From Bugula neritina (lineage: Eukaryota; Bryozoa; Gymnolaemata; Cheilostomatida; Bugulidae), in the NCBI GenBank assembly GCA_964035545.1, contig OZ037772.1, positions 10,183,318 to 10,247,317 on the forward strand: 64,000 nucleotides of DNA, read 5' to 3'. The position numbers and the translations under genes were made by a program. The notes under the pieces are model-generated. The model made no database searches and was not told where the DNA came from. It saw only the letters and a program-made list of their open reading frames with translations. Shown here piece after piece: positions 13,302 to 27,749 of the stretch; positions within the stretch are counted from its first letter, which is position 1; each line of letters opens with the position of its first letter.

Positions 13302-16300
13302 CTACTGCTTAGAAACACGTCTACTCTTGACTGCATCAGCGTATGAAAAGATCGAGCAACGTGGTTGGGGTGCGTGATTAAGACTTTGTGCACCCGGCGG
13401 ATGAATTTTGTTTCTACTTCCGCCGATACAAAAGTTGATATTTCCGTGGTGTTGACAACTCCCACATTTGCTCGATTCTTTTCTCGTACGGTTTTCCCCT
13501 AGACTTTCATGTGTGCCGCTTTTAACGCAGTCACATACGAAGTCCTTCAAGTATGCGGGGGGTTGCCTCGTACGCTGTCCCCTTTCTAGGGGGGGTGACA
13601 CGCTTGCCGGTTCGTTAGTAGGGGCCTCTAATGGCGTCTCTACTTCGCCGTCAGCAGTCACCTCTTCTTGTTCTCCGGATGGAGCCCCTCCCTCCGTGGG
13701 GGTTTGCACTTCCGGAACCGGCTCGGTTTCTGGAAGTGATGGAATTAGACTTGGCGGTGGCGGACACGCTTCTGTTGGTAGAAGCTGCCGCTCCTCTCTC
13801 ACCAAGTTTTCTTCCCGCGGTATGACCACCTCGTATTCAGGTCCATGCCGCCGTCGCCCGCGCGTTGTTGTCTGCCTTCTGGGCTCTAACAACGGGGGGG
13901 GCTTCTCCCACTCCGCCGGGGCTAGCCCAATACGGTTTCAAGCGAGGCTCATTCTGGATAGACACCTGTCCTGAGCGCTCAATCTTGTACGTATGATTGG
14001 GCATAGCCTCGACGACCACGTAGGGGCCTACGAACTTAGGCTTCAGCTTATCAGCCTGTCCGCGGCGCCTACGGTAATTGACCATCCACACCTTATCTCC
14101 TCTTTGATAGAGGGGTGGTTCATCGGAATCTTCGTGCCGCACCTTCCACTGCTGTTGACGCAGTATCTCGTGTGCGGCCTTCATCCGTTCCACTAGTTCA
14201 CTGGCATACTCATGGACTGAGTTATCCTGCTCTGGAACGTGATAGGTGAGATGGTCAGGGACACGAGTCTCTCTCCCGAGCATCAAGAGGTTTGGGGGTC
14301 TCACCAGTACTGGTGTGTGGGGTGCTACGGTATGCACGCATGACTTGCGGCAACACCGTATCCCATTCCTCTTGACCTCGTCCAAGGAGGAGACTCCGGA
14401 GTGCATCACCTAGCATCCGGTTGTTGCGCTCCACCACCCCGTTACCTTGAGGGTGGTAGGGGGTGGTCCTGCTCTGATTTACTCCCCAGAGGTGGCAAAG
14501 GTCGCTCATCAGTTGAGACTGGAATTGAGCGCCTTGATCAGAGTGTATCTGTTCGGGAAGCCCAAAATAACAGAATACATGTTGGTCTAGTGCCCTGGCC
14601 ACTGTTGGGGCTGATGCATCTGGGATAGCCAGAGCATCCGCCCACCTAGTAAAGTGGTCGGTTAGTACTAGGATCCAATTATTGCCTCTGGGGGTCAGGG
14701 GCATGGGTCCGACCAGGTCTACAGCGACTACTTGCCAGGGCCTGCCAGCATATAGCCTCCGCCGTCCTGCTTCACCAGGGGGGCGGCTATGCTTACTGGC
14801 CTGGCAGATCTCACACTGTTTGACTCTGAGCCGGACGTCACGCTCCATCTGCGGCCAATACCACCGGAGTCGTAATTTGGACATCACTCGCTTGACCCCT
14901 GCGTGGGCCTGCTTGTGAGTATCCCAAATCAACTCACGGCGGATGGCTGTGGGGCAGACTACCCTCTTCCTTTCCGGGTGTCTGCCGCTGGCAGCTAGAG
15001 AGATGGTTAGCAACCCATCCTGCCCGATCCGCAGCGAGTCCCAACGCTGACAGTATAGCCGGAACTCGGCGCATCCCTGTCTTATGCGTTCCTCGCTGGG
15101 TCGTCGCCCTTCCCGTTTGGCCCGGTATATGTCTGCTACGACTCCCGGCAGCTCTTCTTGGAGCTTCTTCAGCTCTCGAACATTACCGGCCAGTACAGGG
15201 TTGGCGCGGAGGTTTTGCACATCCTCCGGGGGCTCGTCAACTCTTTGCCTGAGTTGACCTTGATCCCAGTCAAACGGTGCTCCGTGATGAGCCAGCGTCT
15301 CCAACTCGCATCGTGGGGGACCTCCGTCCCTCCTCTCGATGTTGAGACACTGTTTGCAACCTCCGTCAGGTCGGCGACTCAGCCCATCCGCATTGCTGTG
15401 TCTCTTGCCCGGTCGATGTTCGATCCGGTATGAGAATTCAGCTAGGATTTCGAGCCACCGGGCGACCTGACTAGAGGGCTCTGCTCTCCTGCACAACCAG
15501 ATCAGCGAGGCATGATCCGTACGCAGCCGGAACTTCCTGCCATATAGGTATGGTCTGAAGTGCTTCACTGACTTGATTACTGCCAGCAGTTCCTTGCGGG
15601 TAGTGCAGTAATTTCGTTCAGCGGGAGAGAGAGACTTGCTGTAGTAGGCTACTACTACTTCTCGGCCTTCCTGCACTTGTGACAGCACAGCGCCAACATT
15701 CTGGTCACTGGCGTCCGTGTCTAGGATGTACTCCAGAGTGGGGTCTGGGTAGGCCAAGATGGGCGCCGTTAGGAGGCAGCCCTTGAGGCGGTCGAACGCT
15801 TCTTGTTCGATTGGGGTCCACTGCCACGTCACTCCCTTTGCGGTAAGCCGGTTTAACGGCTGGGCTATGCCCGCAAAGTCTGGTATGTATTGCCTGTAAT
15901 ACCCTACCAGCCCCAAGAAAGCCCGGAGTCCGGTCAAGTCTTGGGGGGTGACCCAGTCTTCTACTGCCTGTACCTTTTCGGGATCCGTTGCCACGCCGTT
16001 TCGACCGACAACGTGCCCCAGGTACTTGACCTCCGGCTGCAACAGAGCGCACTTGGAAGGTTTGAGCTTAAGACCGGCACCTCGGAGTCTCTCGAAAACC
16101 TCCTGCAGACGACTGACATGTGTCTCGAAGTCTGGGGAGATTACGATGACATCATCGAGGTAGACCAGCAGTGTCTTCCAATGGAGTCCGCTAAGGACTT
16201 GTTCCATCAGCCTCTGGAAGGTGGCTGGGGCGGAGGTTAACCCGAAGGGCAGCACCTTCCACTTCCACAAACCGTCCCGTGTGATAAACGCCGCTTTCTC

Positions 16301-17932
16301 TTGGGCGTCGGGACTCAGAGGAACCTGCCAATAGCCGCTTAGCAAGTCTAGTGTACTGAAGTACTTGCTGCCGGCTAGGGCGTCCAATGACTCGTCAATA
16401 CGAGGTAGAGGGTAGGCGTCCTGTATGGTTACGCTATTGAGTTTGCGGTAGTCCACACAGAACCACCAACTGCCGTCTTTCTTCCGGACCAGTACGACTG
16501 GCGAGCTCCACGCGCTATGGGCGGGCTCTATCAGTCCCCGGTCCAGAAGATCCCGTACTTGTCGGCTAACCTCCTTCTCTTTCTCCGGCCCCAGCCTGCG
16601 TGTGGGCTGCCGGACAGGGACTGTCCCTGCAGTCAGCGGTATTTCGTGTTTGACAATTCCAGTCAGTCCCACGTCATGCTCTCCGCTGCTGAACACATCA
16701 CCGTAGTCGCGTAGTAACTTGGCCATAGCCTGGCGCTCTCTGTTACTCGCGCAGCCGTTACTGGCCGTCTCGTATAACTCCCGGAGATGTGTTGGGACTG
16801 CCCCTCGTCCCTGAATAGGGTGTCGAGGGAGTGCCTCTGTCGCATCACCCAGCGACGGGCCTACGTCTCCCTCTTGAACAGAGTGAAAACGGCCCAGCAT
16901 CGACCCAGCCGGGAGCTTGATAGGCTCGGTAAAGGGGTTGACGCACTGCACTAAGATCTCCCCTTGCTCAGTCAGCTGATTCAGACTGCTGGCAAGTTGG
17001 ATCTTTTCGTGCGCGCCTTCAACCACCCCGAGTCCAGAGATCCGGCTACTATTCACCCTGCAGTGAATGGTAGCCCGGGAGCGGCCTGGTATGGTACGGT
17101 TGCGTACCACTTGCACACCTCCCACTAAAGGGCAGCCGAACTTGTCGACGCAGGCGAGTTCCCGCCCGGACATCATCATTGCAGATCTGCTAAAATCTAT
17201 GTGACATCCGTGCCGTTTAAGGAACGGCATCCCGAAGATAGCATCCTCCTTGAGCTGACTGACGATGAACGTCTCTTGGATCGTTTGATCGCGGACTCGT
17301 CCCGTCAGCTCAATTATACCATAGAAGGGAAGGCACGACCCGTCAGCTAGGGTGCCGTATTCCCCTTCGTATGCTTCCATCTCGCCCCTGACCCTAGCAC
17401 TGAGGGTGTCGAAGAGTTGGCGGCTTAAGAGGTTTGTGGTACAGCCCGAATCAATGAGAAAAGTAACAGCTTTGCCTTCCAGTTTACCGGGCAAGAAATA
17501 GCTGTTCCCATGGGGCTGCACCTGAACTCTCCCTTCAGGCCTTACTCTCGCAGGGAGTACCTCCCTCGCTTTGGGTCGCGAAGGAGGTCTTTTGGGGCGG
17601 TGATAGGTAGGCCTCGGGGGTGCCGAGGCTAGATTCTCAGCTACCTTTGTGTGCTCCCATCCAGATTCTTGGACTTGTAGCCCTGTGAATCTGTTGTGAA
17701 GGGGCATAGAAAAGGCAGCTGCGGGGCGAAGCCCTTTGCTGGTCCGTCGTGGCTGTTGCCACTGTTGGTTGCCAGTACGCGGTACCCGTCTGGGTGACCT
17801 GCGTTTCTTCTTCCCTAGAGGTTTCGTCGGCCCGCGGAAGGTGGGAACATCTGCGGGCCGCGGTAGTTTAACCCCTGATTTAGGAAGGGACAATATCGGC
17901 GGAAATGTCCTTGATTTCCGCACTCCCAGCAA
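13302..17932 (-). pseudogene. Gypsy element 1 pol (protease-RT-RNase H-integrase), frameshifted
   Basis: The main open frame spans 17932-14255 (about 1,225 codons), continued in shifted frames at 14409-13837 and 13892-13302. Order: aspartic protease with DSGCTTNLLS, reverse transcriptase with the LVYLDD catalytic motif, RNase H (DTDASDQNVGAVLS), H2C2 zinc-binding region (HKQAHAG...CEIC) and a D,D,E integrase core (VDLVGP, HSDQGAQF, ERNN). A C-terminal basic region follows. Two one-base insertions relative to element 2 break the frame: five instead of four G near 14,293 and eight instead of seven G near 13,895. Both are homopolymers, so sequencing error is a real alternative to mutation. The pol frame overlaps the end of gag, as expected for frameshift expression. 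The segment between about 13,570 and 16,640 is nearly identical to element 2. Confidence 0.9.
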
Positions 17933-18772
17933 AAACTGACCGTTTCTCCCTGTGGCGGCGCCGATGGCCGCATGGGCTCAGGGGCGGTACTCACTGGGTT
18001 TTGTGGCGTCAGTGTTGCTATCAGCTTGGCTAGCATGTCCGTCAGTTGAGTGACTTTTGGTGCCGTCGCCAACTGGGACACGGCAGCCGCGGCGGGGGTT
18101 TCCTCCCCTTGTCCCGCGGCCGTGTCTGCGCGGTCTATCTCCACTTGGCGGGAGCTTCCGCGACTTATGCATTTGGTTAGCTAGGAGGTAAGCTTCCCCC
18201 TCAGTCAGAGCATCTTCAACGGTGGTGACTCCCCTAGCTAGAAACTGGTGGTGGAGACCCAGATCGTCGACAGATGCTATGAAAGCGTCGAGGGTGTACC
18301 TCTCGCGGTTGACTGGGGGCAAGTCGCTGTACGCGATCTGTGCCAGCTTCATGACCGCGGCGGCATGCTCCCGCAGCGGGGTGCGGGGATCACGCCGCAA
18401 CCTCTGTAATCGGGCCCTGGCATCTGTAGCCGAGAGGCCAAAGCGGGCCCGCAGAGAAGCAAAGATATTATCAATGTCTACGCCCAGCCCATAGGGCTTG
18501 GCTTTGTCCATCAATGCCATTCTAAGCTTCAGCAGGGCCACCCTAGGGGGCCACTGAGCGACGTCCATTACGTCGCTAAACTCTTGAATAAATTGTTCCA
18601 CCTCCTCTTCACCCGTGAAGGTGGGCGCCTTTAACCTGTAGCGGTCTTCAGCTAGTTCTCGCGGAACCCTTCGCTCTTCTACTACATGGTTAACAGGCAT
18701 TGTCTCTACAGCATTGTCTCTACGCTCACCTTCGATTGCCGGTGGTTGAGTTTCAGCATTTTCAGTCTCCAT
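17815..18772 (-). pseudogene. Gypsy element 1 gag, apparent frameshift
   Basis: The ATG at 18772 opens a 264-codon capsid-like frame with the retrotransposon-gag signature region (FTGEEEVEQFIQEF, helical middle part). That frame stops at 17978, while the zinc knuckle (CWECGNQGHFRRYC) lies in another frame that stays open to 17815. The two frames overlap around 18,130-18,180, so a small indel there probably split one gag. The gag of element 2 reads through the equivalent place in one frame. Gag forms the particle and packages element RNA. Confidence 0.8.
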
Positions 18773-18784
18773 CTTGGATGCACT

Positions 18785-18802
18785 ATCCCACTGCTGCCAC
18801 CA
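18785..18802 (-). promoter_or_regulatory. Primer binding site of element 1 (tRNA-Leu type)
   Basis: TGGTGGCAGCAGTGGGAT begins one base after the 5' LTR. It is complementary to the 3' end of a tRNA-Leu type acceptor (…CCCACxGCTGCCA-CCA) with one mismatch to the common metazoan sequence I know. This is where the tRNA would prime minus-strand DNA. Confidence 0.75.
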
Positions 18803-18803
18803 C

Positions 18804-19109
18804 TGTTGTAATCTTCAGATTTAGGGTTGATATGCTATCCAGAGAGTCTATTTATCTAGTATAGAACTGCACCAGGCTAAGTCGAGTGAACGAGTATATT
18901 TTATACACAATGATACATTACAAAAACACGATACATTATTTCTAACAGGTTACACATCTAATCTATTTCACACTCTAGCTTCGACTGAGTTAGCAGCGGG
19001 AAACTACAATTGCTGCTAACTATCAACTACGCTAATTGGCTATCCATTGTTCCGGGTCAATTACGCGACCCTACATGTTGTGCTGCTGGTAGTTCCACGA
19101 ACCACCACA
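18804..19109 (-). repeat. 5' LTR of gypsy element 1
   Basis: 306 bp, identical to the 3' LTR except one base. It should contain the promoter. On the minus strand it starts TGTGGTGG and ends ACAACA. Confidence 0.93.
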
Positions 19110-19167
19110 CCAGTAATAGTAAAAGTAGAAGTTGAATATCAATAATATGGTAAATTAAAATTGGCTC

Positions 19168-19290
19168 ACCAAAAAAGTGTTCGCTGAGTGACTCAGGTTC
19201 TTCAATTCTAATAGTAATTGTGTCCAATCGAATGGATATGATTGACCTACTTCTAGTTCTACTCAAAACTGCTTTGCAAGCTGCTGCGAG
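19168..19290 (-). CDS. Candidate exon of an unrecognised gene (unit A)
   Basis: On the minus strand a pyrimidine tract ending TTCCTCGCAG could be an acceptor, and an open stretch containing SRTRSRSIISIRLDTITI follows. It ends at a good donor, TTTTTTG|GTGAGC. Compared with unit B (36,353-36,475) this block shows one difference, a synonymous TTG/TTA change, while flanking sequence diverges much more. No ATG is present, so it would be an internal exon. The gypsy element sits in what would be its downstream intron. The function is unknown and the exon could be spurious. Confidence 0.3.
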
Positions 19291-20300
19291 GAAGTTGAAA
19301 ATGAAACTGCGCTACATATGAGTAATAGAAATTTCACTAGTTGGAAATTTTGCGTACTATAGATAAAGTCTGCACAACAGACGGTACTGAATAAGTTGTT
19401 TACTTGGAGTAATTCCGATGTTACATTAGCCGAAAACTGTAATACATTTGACGCAATGGCGATGTGAAGAGGGGATTACTCTTACACTACAATTCTTTCT
19501 CAATAGCAATATAATAACTATTATCCATCAGTTATTAAAAGGTGATGGTTACACATTTCTTTATTCAAAATCTTAAGCATCCGTAAAAATTGTTTATTAG
19601 ATTGCATTGGCAGCTGTATATCCTAAGAGGAGTAAAATGTTTGGCCAAAAAAGTCACAAATCTGTGCATTAACCATCTAACACTGACCTGCACCTTTCTC
19701 TATTACTACGAGTACTATGAGTTATACTATATTATAGACTTGAAATAAATTGTAGAGTGAGTGGATTCGGTAAATCATTTTCTTTAATTGGCTTTGCATT
19801 TTATATGCCAAATATTTTCCTGCTTAGTCACATCAAATGATATAGTATGACTATAATGAGTAGCATGTAATGGCGAAGTTATATAGAAGCTTATAAGATT
19901 TATAAACAGGTATTTTATAGTTGTGTATTTTACTTTTTATATCGAAAGCATATCATGTAACCTGCCAGTATATTAACATATCCCAATCGTTGTCACATAC
20001 TGGAGACCATTATAAACCACGACTAATAAAATGAAACTTGCTTATCATTGTCATTTGTCATCATTGACCTAGTTTAAATACAAACCAATCAGAATTGATT
20101 TAAATACTGAGATTTATTTACAATAATACAGAAGTCATAAACTCTAAATAATAAAAACTATAGTAGGCTATATAATATAACTATAATAAATTATTCAGCA
20201 CTTTGACACAATGTCCGCTGTGACTTAGTGCACTCTGTTTATCACACTGACTAGGTTGAGACGGGTACAAGTTACTCGTACAGTACAATACTAGATAGCC
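19291..20300. other. Intergenic region before the synaptotagmin-like gene (unit A)
   Basis: Collinear with 36,475-37,483. No convincing exon is seen. Differences between units are scattered without codon periodicity, including in the only longer frame around 36,497-36,694. Confidence 0.5.
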
Positions 20301-22037
20301 TCAGCTCCCCTTGGCTACTTTCTTCAACTGGTGCCACCACTCCAAACTCTTATTGTTGGTATTGAGAGAATGCTGAAGCTCTCTCCAATGTTCAGCTCCT
20401 CTCTTGTCACCGTCTGCACTGATGTACACTCTACCAACCACCTGTCAAGTAATGTCAGTGTGTGTTTATAGTGTGTGAGCAGGTGCCCAGCAGGTACCAT
20501 GGATAGAGTTGACAGAACATCTGATGATTATTAGAAACTGAGCAAATTGTGACTAAATTACTGAGCATTTTTGTTCAAGATATTAATTATGACGAAATTT
20601 TTTTTTCCATGTTTACCAAAATTTTGATGAAGATAAAATTTAAACACTAATTATTTTTAAAGTATATTCTTAGATAAAAGGCAACCGACCATAGCAATAT
20701 AACTCAAGTGTTCAAGTGAGTCTAAATGACTTAAACTCAGCCTTAACATAGCTCGAGTTTCCAGGTTATGCTATAGAAATGTTGATATATGAAATAATAT
20801 CTACAGAACAGCGGAACCCCTTGGTAGACGCCCTCACCTCATAACTACTGATTTTCACTTTACACAAGTCTACGACTATACTCATATCAGCTAAGTTCAC
20901 GTGTTGAGGCAGAGCTAGAACTATCTCCTGGTTGAAGAGTGGATTAGTAGTCACTTTGATGTTATCTATAGTACGTTTCTTCTTCAACTTCTTCCCATCC
21001 TCTAGCACCGTCACTCTTACCGTTAGGCCTGAAATATTTTTAAAAATTAAGAGTTTGAGTATCTGATAATTATAAAATATATCATATTCCTATAAAATAT
21101 ATTATATCTCTAACAGGAATTGGTCCCCACCAGGAGTCGCACCACAGACTTCCGGCTTACAAGTAAGCACGCTACCATTGCACCACATGGGCTCTCTTTC
21201 ATTTTTTTTTATATGCGATCCTTTCAAAATTAAACCCTTTTAACATATGAAAACAATTTCAAAATCTGACTATTAGGCCTGGAATATATTATAAAACTCT
21301 AAAAGTTTAATTATCCAATAATTACAAAATATACATCACTCTCTTTTACATGCACTTTAGTAAAAATTATATATTTTTCACATTAACACAGCTTTTAAAG
21401 CGTCAACTATCTTTGAAGTTGCTTACCCAGTACTGCGATTTCGTCTTCTATGTGTAAATCTTTTGCTTTAGCAAAGAAAAAAGTGAGCGTAAGATTATCT
21501 TTAGACTTTGTGCTCTTCACGGAGAACAGCAGCTCTCCGACATAATTCTAAAGGATAATTTGTAAAACATATACAATATTATAAATAAATAAATAAATAG
21601 AGTCCTGTACACATATACACTTTGCAGCTCGCAGCATTTATTAAATATTTATGTTTTTTTGCATACATTGTAAACGTATTTTATATATAGCTACATAGAA
21701 TCGTATTAATGCATGATGAATGCAATACACACAGGTGCATTACACATGCATAATGTAAATACTATAATATTAAATGTTATATTCATTATTATATGTAGTT
21801 TTATTTTACTTAGAATACTGTATTCACTGTGTACTGTGATTCTTAAATAATGAAATATACTCACCTCTTCATGGTCATGTGACTCAGGTAGACATCTGTC
21901 AATGTGTTTCTCTACGTATAATGACTCATCATGTGGTAGACTATTTAAACGCAGTTGGACAACTCCAACCTTCTCCGTCTTCACAAACTGATCGTAGTCA
22001 TACAGGTGACGTAACAAATGTTTCCCTGAGAGATCGT
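20301..22037 (-). CDS. Synaptotagmin-like double-C2 protein, 5' truncated, copy A
   Basis: Four exons on the minus strand: 22037-21865, 21547-21427, 21028-20838, 20441-20301, with TGA at 20303. Exon 1 encodes the second half of a C2A domain (LYDYDQFVKTEKVGVVQL), matching the YDFDRF...IG region of synaptotagmins. Exons 2-4 form a complete C2B (GELLFSVKS, then DGKKLKKKRTIDN with the polybasic strand, then WHQLKK near the end). C2 domains bind phospholipids in membrane trafficking. In C2B the usual loop aspartates are absent (DLCKVKISSYEV where DxDxxxxN is expected), so Ca2+ binding there is unlikely. The first half of C2A and the membrane anchor are not found upstream; the minisatellite and the PTGES2-like exons lie there instead. 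Confidence 0.75.
21122..21194 (-). repeat. tRNA-like sequence in a synaptotagmin intron (unit A)
   Basis: Minus strand shows an A-box-like TGGTGCAATGGTAGCG and a B-box-like GGTGCGACTCC with tRNA spacing. The anticodon arm does not form a normal 5-bp stem with a 7-nt loop. A tRNA pseudogene or SINE head is more likely than a working tRNA. Confidence 0.55.
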
Positions 22038-22173
22038 CTAATTAAATACAGAACACCAGAATATTGTTGTGATTCTAGTAATAATACAGTCGAGTGATAA
22101 AAACACTCATTTCACAAGCATGTAACAGAAACAAAAATCGACATAATAGGTGGGATGATAAACACCGAATACA

Positions 22174-22636
22174 GTGTACTACTGTACTTACTTAGTAAAT
22201 ACTATACCACTGTACTTACTTAGTAAATACTATACCACTGTACTTACTTAGTAAATGCTATACCACTGTACTTACTTAGTAAATACTATACCACTGTACT
22301 TACTTAGTAAATACTATACCACTGTACTTACTTAGTAAATACTATACCACTGTACTTACTCAGTAAATACTATACCACTGTACTTACTTAGTAAATACTA
22401 TACCATTGTACTTACTTAGTAAATACTATACCACTGTACTTACTCAGTAAATACTATACCATTGTACTTACTGAGTAAATACTATACCATTGTACTTACT
22501 TAGCAAATACAATACCACTGTACTTACTTAGTAAATACTATATCACTGTACTTACTTAGTATATACTATACCACTGTACTTACTTAGTAAATACTATACC
22601 ACTGTACTTACTTAGTATATACTATACCACTGTACT

Positions 22637-22639
<3 letters not shown>
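22174..22639. repeat. 28-bp minisatellite carrying repeated GTAAGT splice donors (unit A)
   Basis: About 16 tandem copies of ACTGTACTTACTTAGTAAAT plus ACTATACC (28 bp). On the minus strand every unit contains AAGTAAGTACAGT. The last unit abuts PTGES2-like exon 7, whose own donor is GGAA|GTAAGTACAGT, so the array seems to have grown from the exon-intron boundary. Unit B has about 8-9 copies. Confidence 0.92.
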
Positions 22640-25630
<2,991 letters not shown>

Positions 25631-26811
25631 CTTTGTTAAATGTACGAATTTGATAAGCTGTAGTAGCCCTCGCTTGAGAAAAACTCTACCCCTACAGATT
25701 GTGAAACTGGCTTAGGTAAATATTTAGAGGCAACTTTAGGCTATTTAGCGTACATTAGGGTCGTTTTTAACACCAGTATATCATCAAATAGCCGATGTTT
25801 TCAAAGACGCAAACGGTTTTGCGTTATGTAATACACGGATTTAGATAGAGCATAACTCCTTCTTATTTGCGCAGGGGCGAGTTAAATGGTGCACTAGCTT
25901 CGGTGTGATGTAAGATTATCCCAATAAACTAAAACTTCTTATAGTTGTAATTATATTTCAATGATTATACCCTTTGAAGAGCATTCTCCGTAATGATCAT
26001 AGATCAATAAACACACTAGAATTTCAGATTAAAATAATAATAGCCATAGCTATAATAGTTTAAGAATTATACTAAAAAGCAAGTTTATGGTAGGTTTAAT
26101 ATTTGGTGTGATTTTTTATCAGCAACCAGAGAAAGTTGATAAAATACATCCAGCTGAATTTGTAGCCCAAGTTTAATTAATGAAGGATGTCATTAACCCC
26201 TTGAGATCTCCAATCTCAATTCAAAAAGAAACATTATTATACAAAATTCATAAATATATGTGTAACTAAATGGTGTAAATTAACAAAACTATGGATATAT
26301 ACATAAAAAATACAATATATTCAAATTGGAAATGCATAGTTTACAAAAAATAGACCAAACATCTGTATCATATGCAATGCGCTAGAAATGAAAAATTAAG
26401 AAAATGTTATGTAAGTAATGAGAGACTGCACAATATTCTGTTAGAAGCATGTAAATTATAGTCCGATTTCCAAGTCAACTAATGAGTAGGAAATTAAAAT
26501 GAGCAGTAATTCTATAGTGAAGGGACAGGTTCAGTCTATGATCTAACCAGGGATAGTTTCTAGAGAAGAGAATTTTTCTAGCATGCCTAAAAATAGTACA
26601 TGAAAGCTACAATAATGATTATACAGTGAACAACATAAGCTAATTTACATAAACCAGACTTTGGTGTGCAGAAAAAATAACAGTGAAACTATATACTACG
26701 TATACCCCATAATCTACGTCTTATATTTGTTCTTGATTGAAATAATATAGACTCAAAGCAAAGTATAAGCTGCACAGCATAAATTATCTGACATAATATA
26801 TAATATGTCTA
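25631..26811. repeat. Non-coding tail of unit A
   Basis: Upstream flank of the PTGES2 start, then a segment matching 2,857-3,954 and 43,032-43,955. It contains the empty hAT target GATTATCC at about 25,917. No conserved reading frame. Confidence 0.7.
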
Positions 26812-26930
26812 CTATACGCTACACTGCACTGCTACATGCACTGCACTATACTACATGCACTGCACTGCACTACATGCACTGCACTGCACTACACTACACT
26901 ACATGCCCTGCCCTGCACTGCACCGGCAGG
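26812..26930. repeat. ACTGC/ACTAC/ATGC pentamer-like array
   Basis: Interrupted version of the pentamer array that closes every unit tail, here with CTACATGCACTGCACT motifs. Confidence 0.8.
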
Positions 26931-27116
26931 ATACTATCTTATATACTATAATGCACTTACGCCTATCAATTTCTATCAGCTGAAGTGCCATGAAACTGAA
27001 CTAATAGGGTCAGTAATTGCTGTGGGAGATACGGAGTCCTACTTCATGTTTGTATTGTACTTGTTGACTGTACTTAGTAGTTCCTTCTCGCTTTATCATT
27101 ATCATTCTGCTACATT

Positions 27117-27223
<107 letters not shown>

Positions 27224-27273
27224 AATAGGTATACGAGAAACATTGTTGATTTATTACTTTATTAGGTAAAGTA

Positions 27274-27322
27274 ATTACACTGATATTTCGGGTACCACTG
27301 TACCCATCTTCAGAGTAGCAAT
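27274..27322 (-). ncRNA. Hammerhead-like ribozyme motif, copy 1
   Basis: Core CTGAAGA - GGGTAC/AGTG/GTACCC stem-loop - GAAA - TATC on the minus strand, 200 bp from copy 2. Details are given for 28,732-28,780. Confidence 0.5.
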
Positions 27323-27352
27323 GAATCTATATAATTAAATTGCTCTTTTCCT

Positions 27353-27354
<2 letters not shown>

Positions 27355-27423
<69 letters not shown>
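27355..27423. repeat. (TA)n microsatellite between the direct terminal repeats
   Basis: About 68 bp of pure TA between the two direct copies of the Penelope-like terminal segment. Confidence 0.9.
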
Positions 27424-27429
<6 letters not shown>

Positions 27430-27473
27430 GTATACGAGAAACATTGTTACTTATTATTTTATTAGGTAAAGTA

Positions 27474-27522
27474 ATTACACTGATATTTCGGGTACCACTG
27501 TACCCATCTTCAGAGTAGCAAT
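27474..27522 (-). ncRNA. Hammerhead-like ribozyme motif, copy 2
   Basis: The same core as copies 1 and 3, in sense with the RT reading frame and downstream of it. Confidence 0.5.
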
Positions 27523-27749
27523 GAATGAAATTCAAAAATTATTATGTTACGTTAGACGTTATGCATGACACAAAGAATAGAGAGTGACAGTTATTGTAAA
27601 TTATTGAAACTTAAAGGAGATAATCTTATTTTATATATTACGCAGGTCAAAAATTATACTGATTTTTTTGCATAAAAAATAAATTAGAGTTGACAAAAAA
27701 AATAGATATCCAAATATAAAAACAGCAATAATTAGTGAAACTATGTGAG

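Larger units (their letters stand above)
11608..19109 (-). mobile_element. Full-length Ty3/gypsy LTR retrotransposon, element 1
   Basis: A 7,502-bp element with 306-bp LTRs that differ at one position (AACAAGTT versus AACAGGTT), so the insertion is young. It carries gag, pol (protease, reverse transcriptase, RNase H, integrase) and a third zinc-finger ORF. It is GC-rich against an AT-rich host background. It interrupts sequence that is continuous in unit B near 36,290. A clean target duplication is not visible because the site is a TAATAG-type microsatellite. Pol carries two single-base frameshifts, both in G runs, and gag one further frame break. Confidence 0.93.

Noticed and set aside
13302-13465. 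An envelope gene in the third-ORF position of the gypsy elements
   Set aside because: No signal peptide, transmembrane segment or fusion-peptide-like region is seen; the ORF has zinc fingers and a coiled coil instead.
12229-18494. Many plus-strand open frames across gypsy element 1 (and the same in element 2)
   Set aside because: They are antisense shadows of pol, gag and ORF3; no start or domain supports them.
11600-19120. A target-site duplication for element 1
   Set aside because: An AGTAATAG is found on both sides, but it belongs to a local TAATAG microsatellite and does not abut the right LTR end exactly.
21122-21194. A functional tRNA gene
   Set aside because: A and B boxes are present, but the anticodon stem-loop and acceptor pairing are poor; a tRNA-derived repeat fits better. 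The same applies at 38,311, 38,563 and 63,821.
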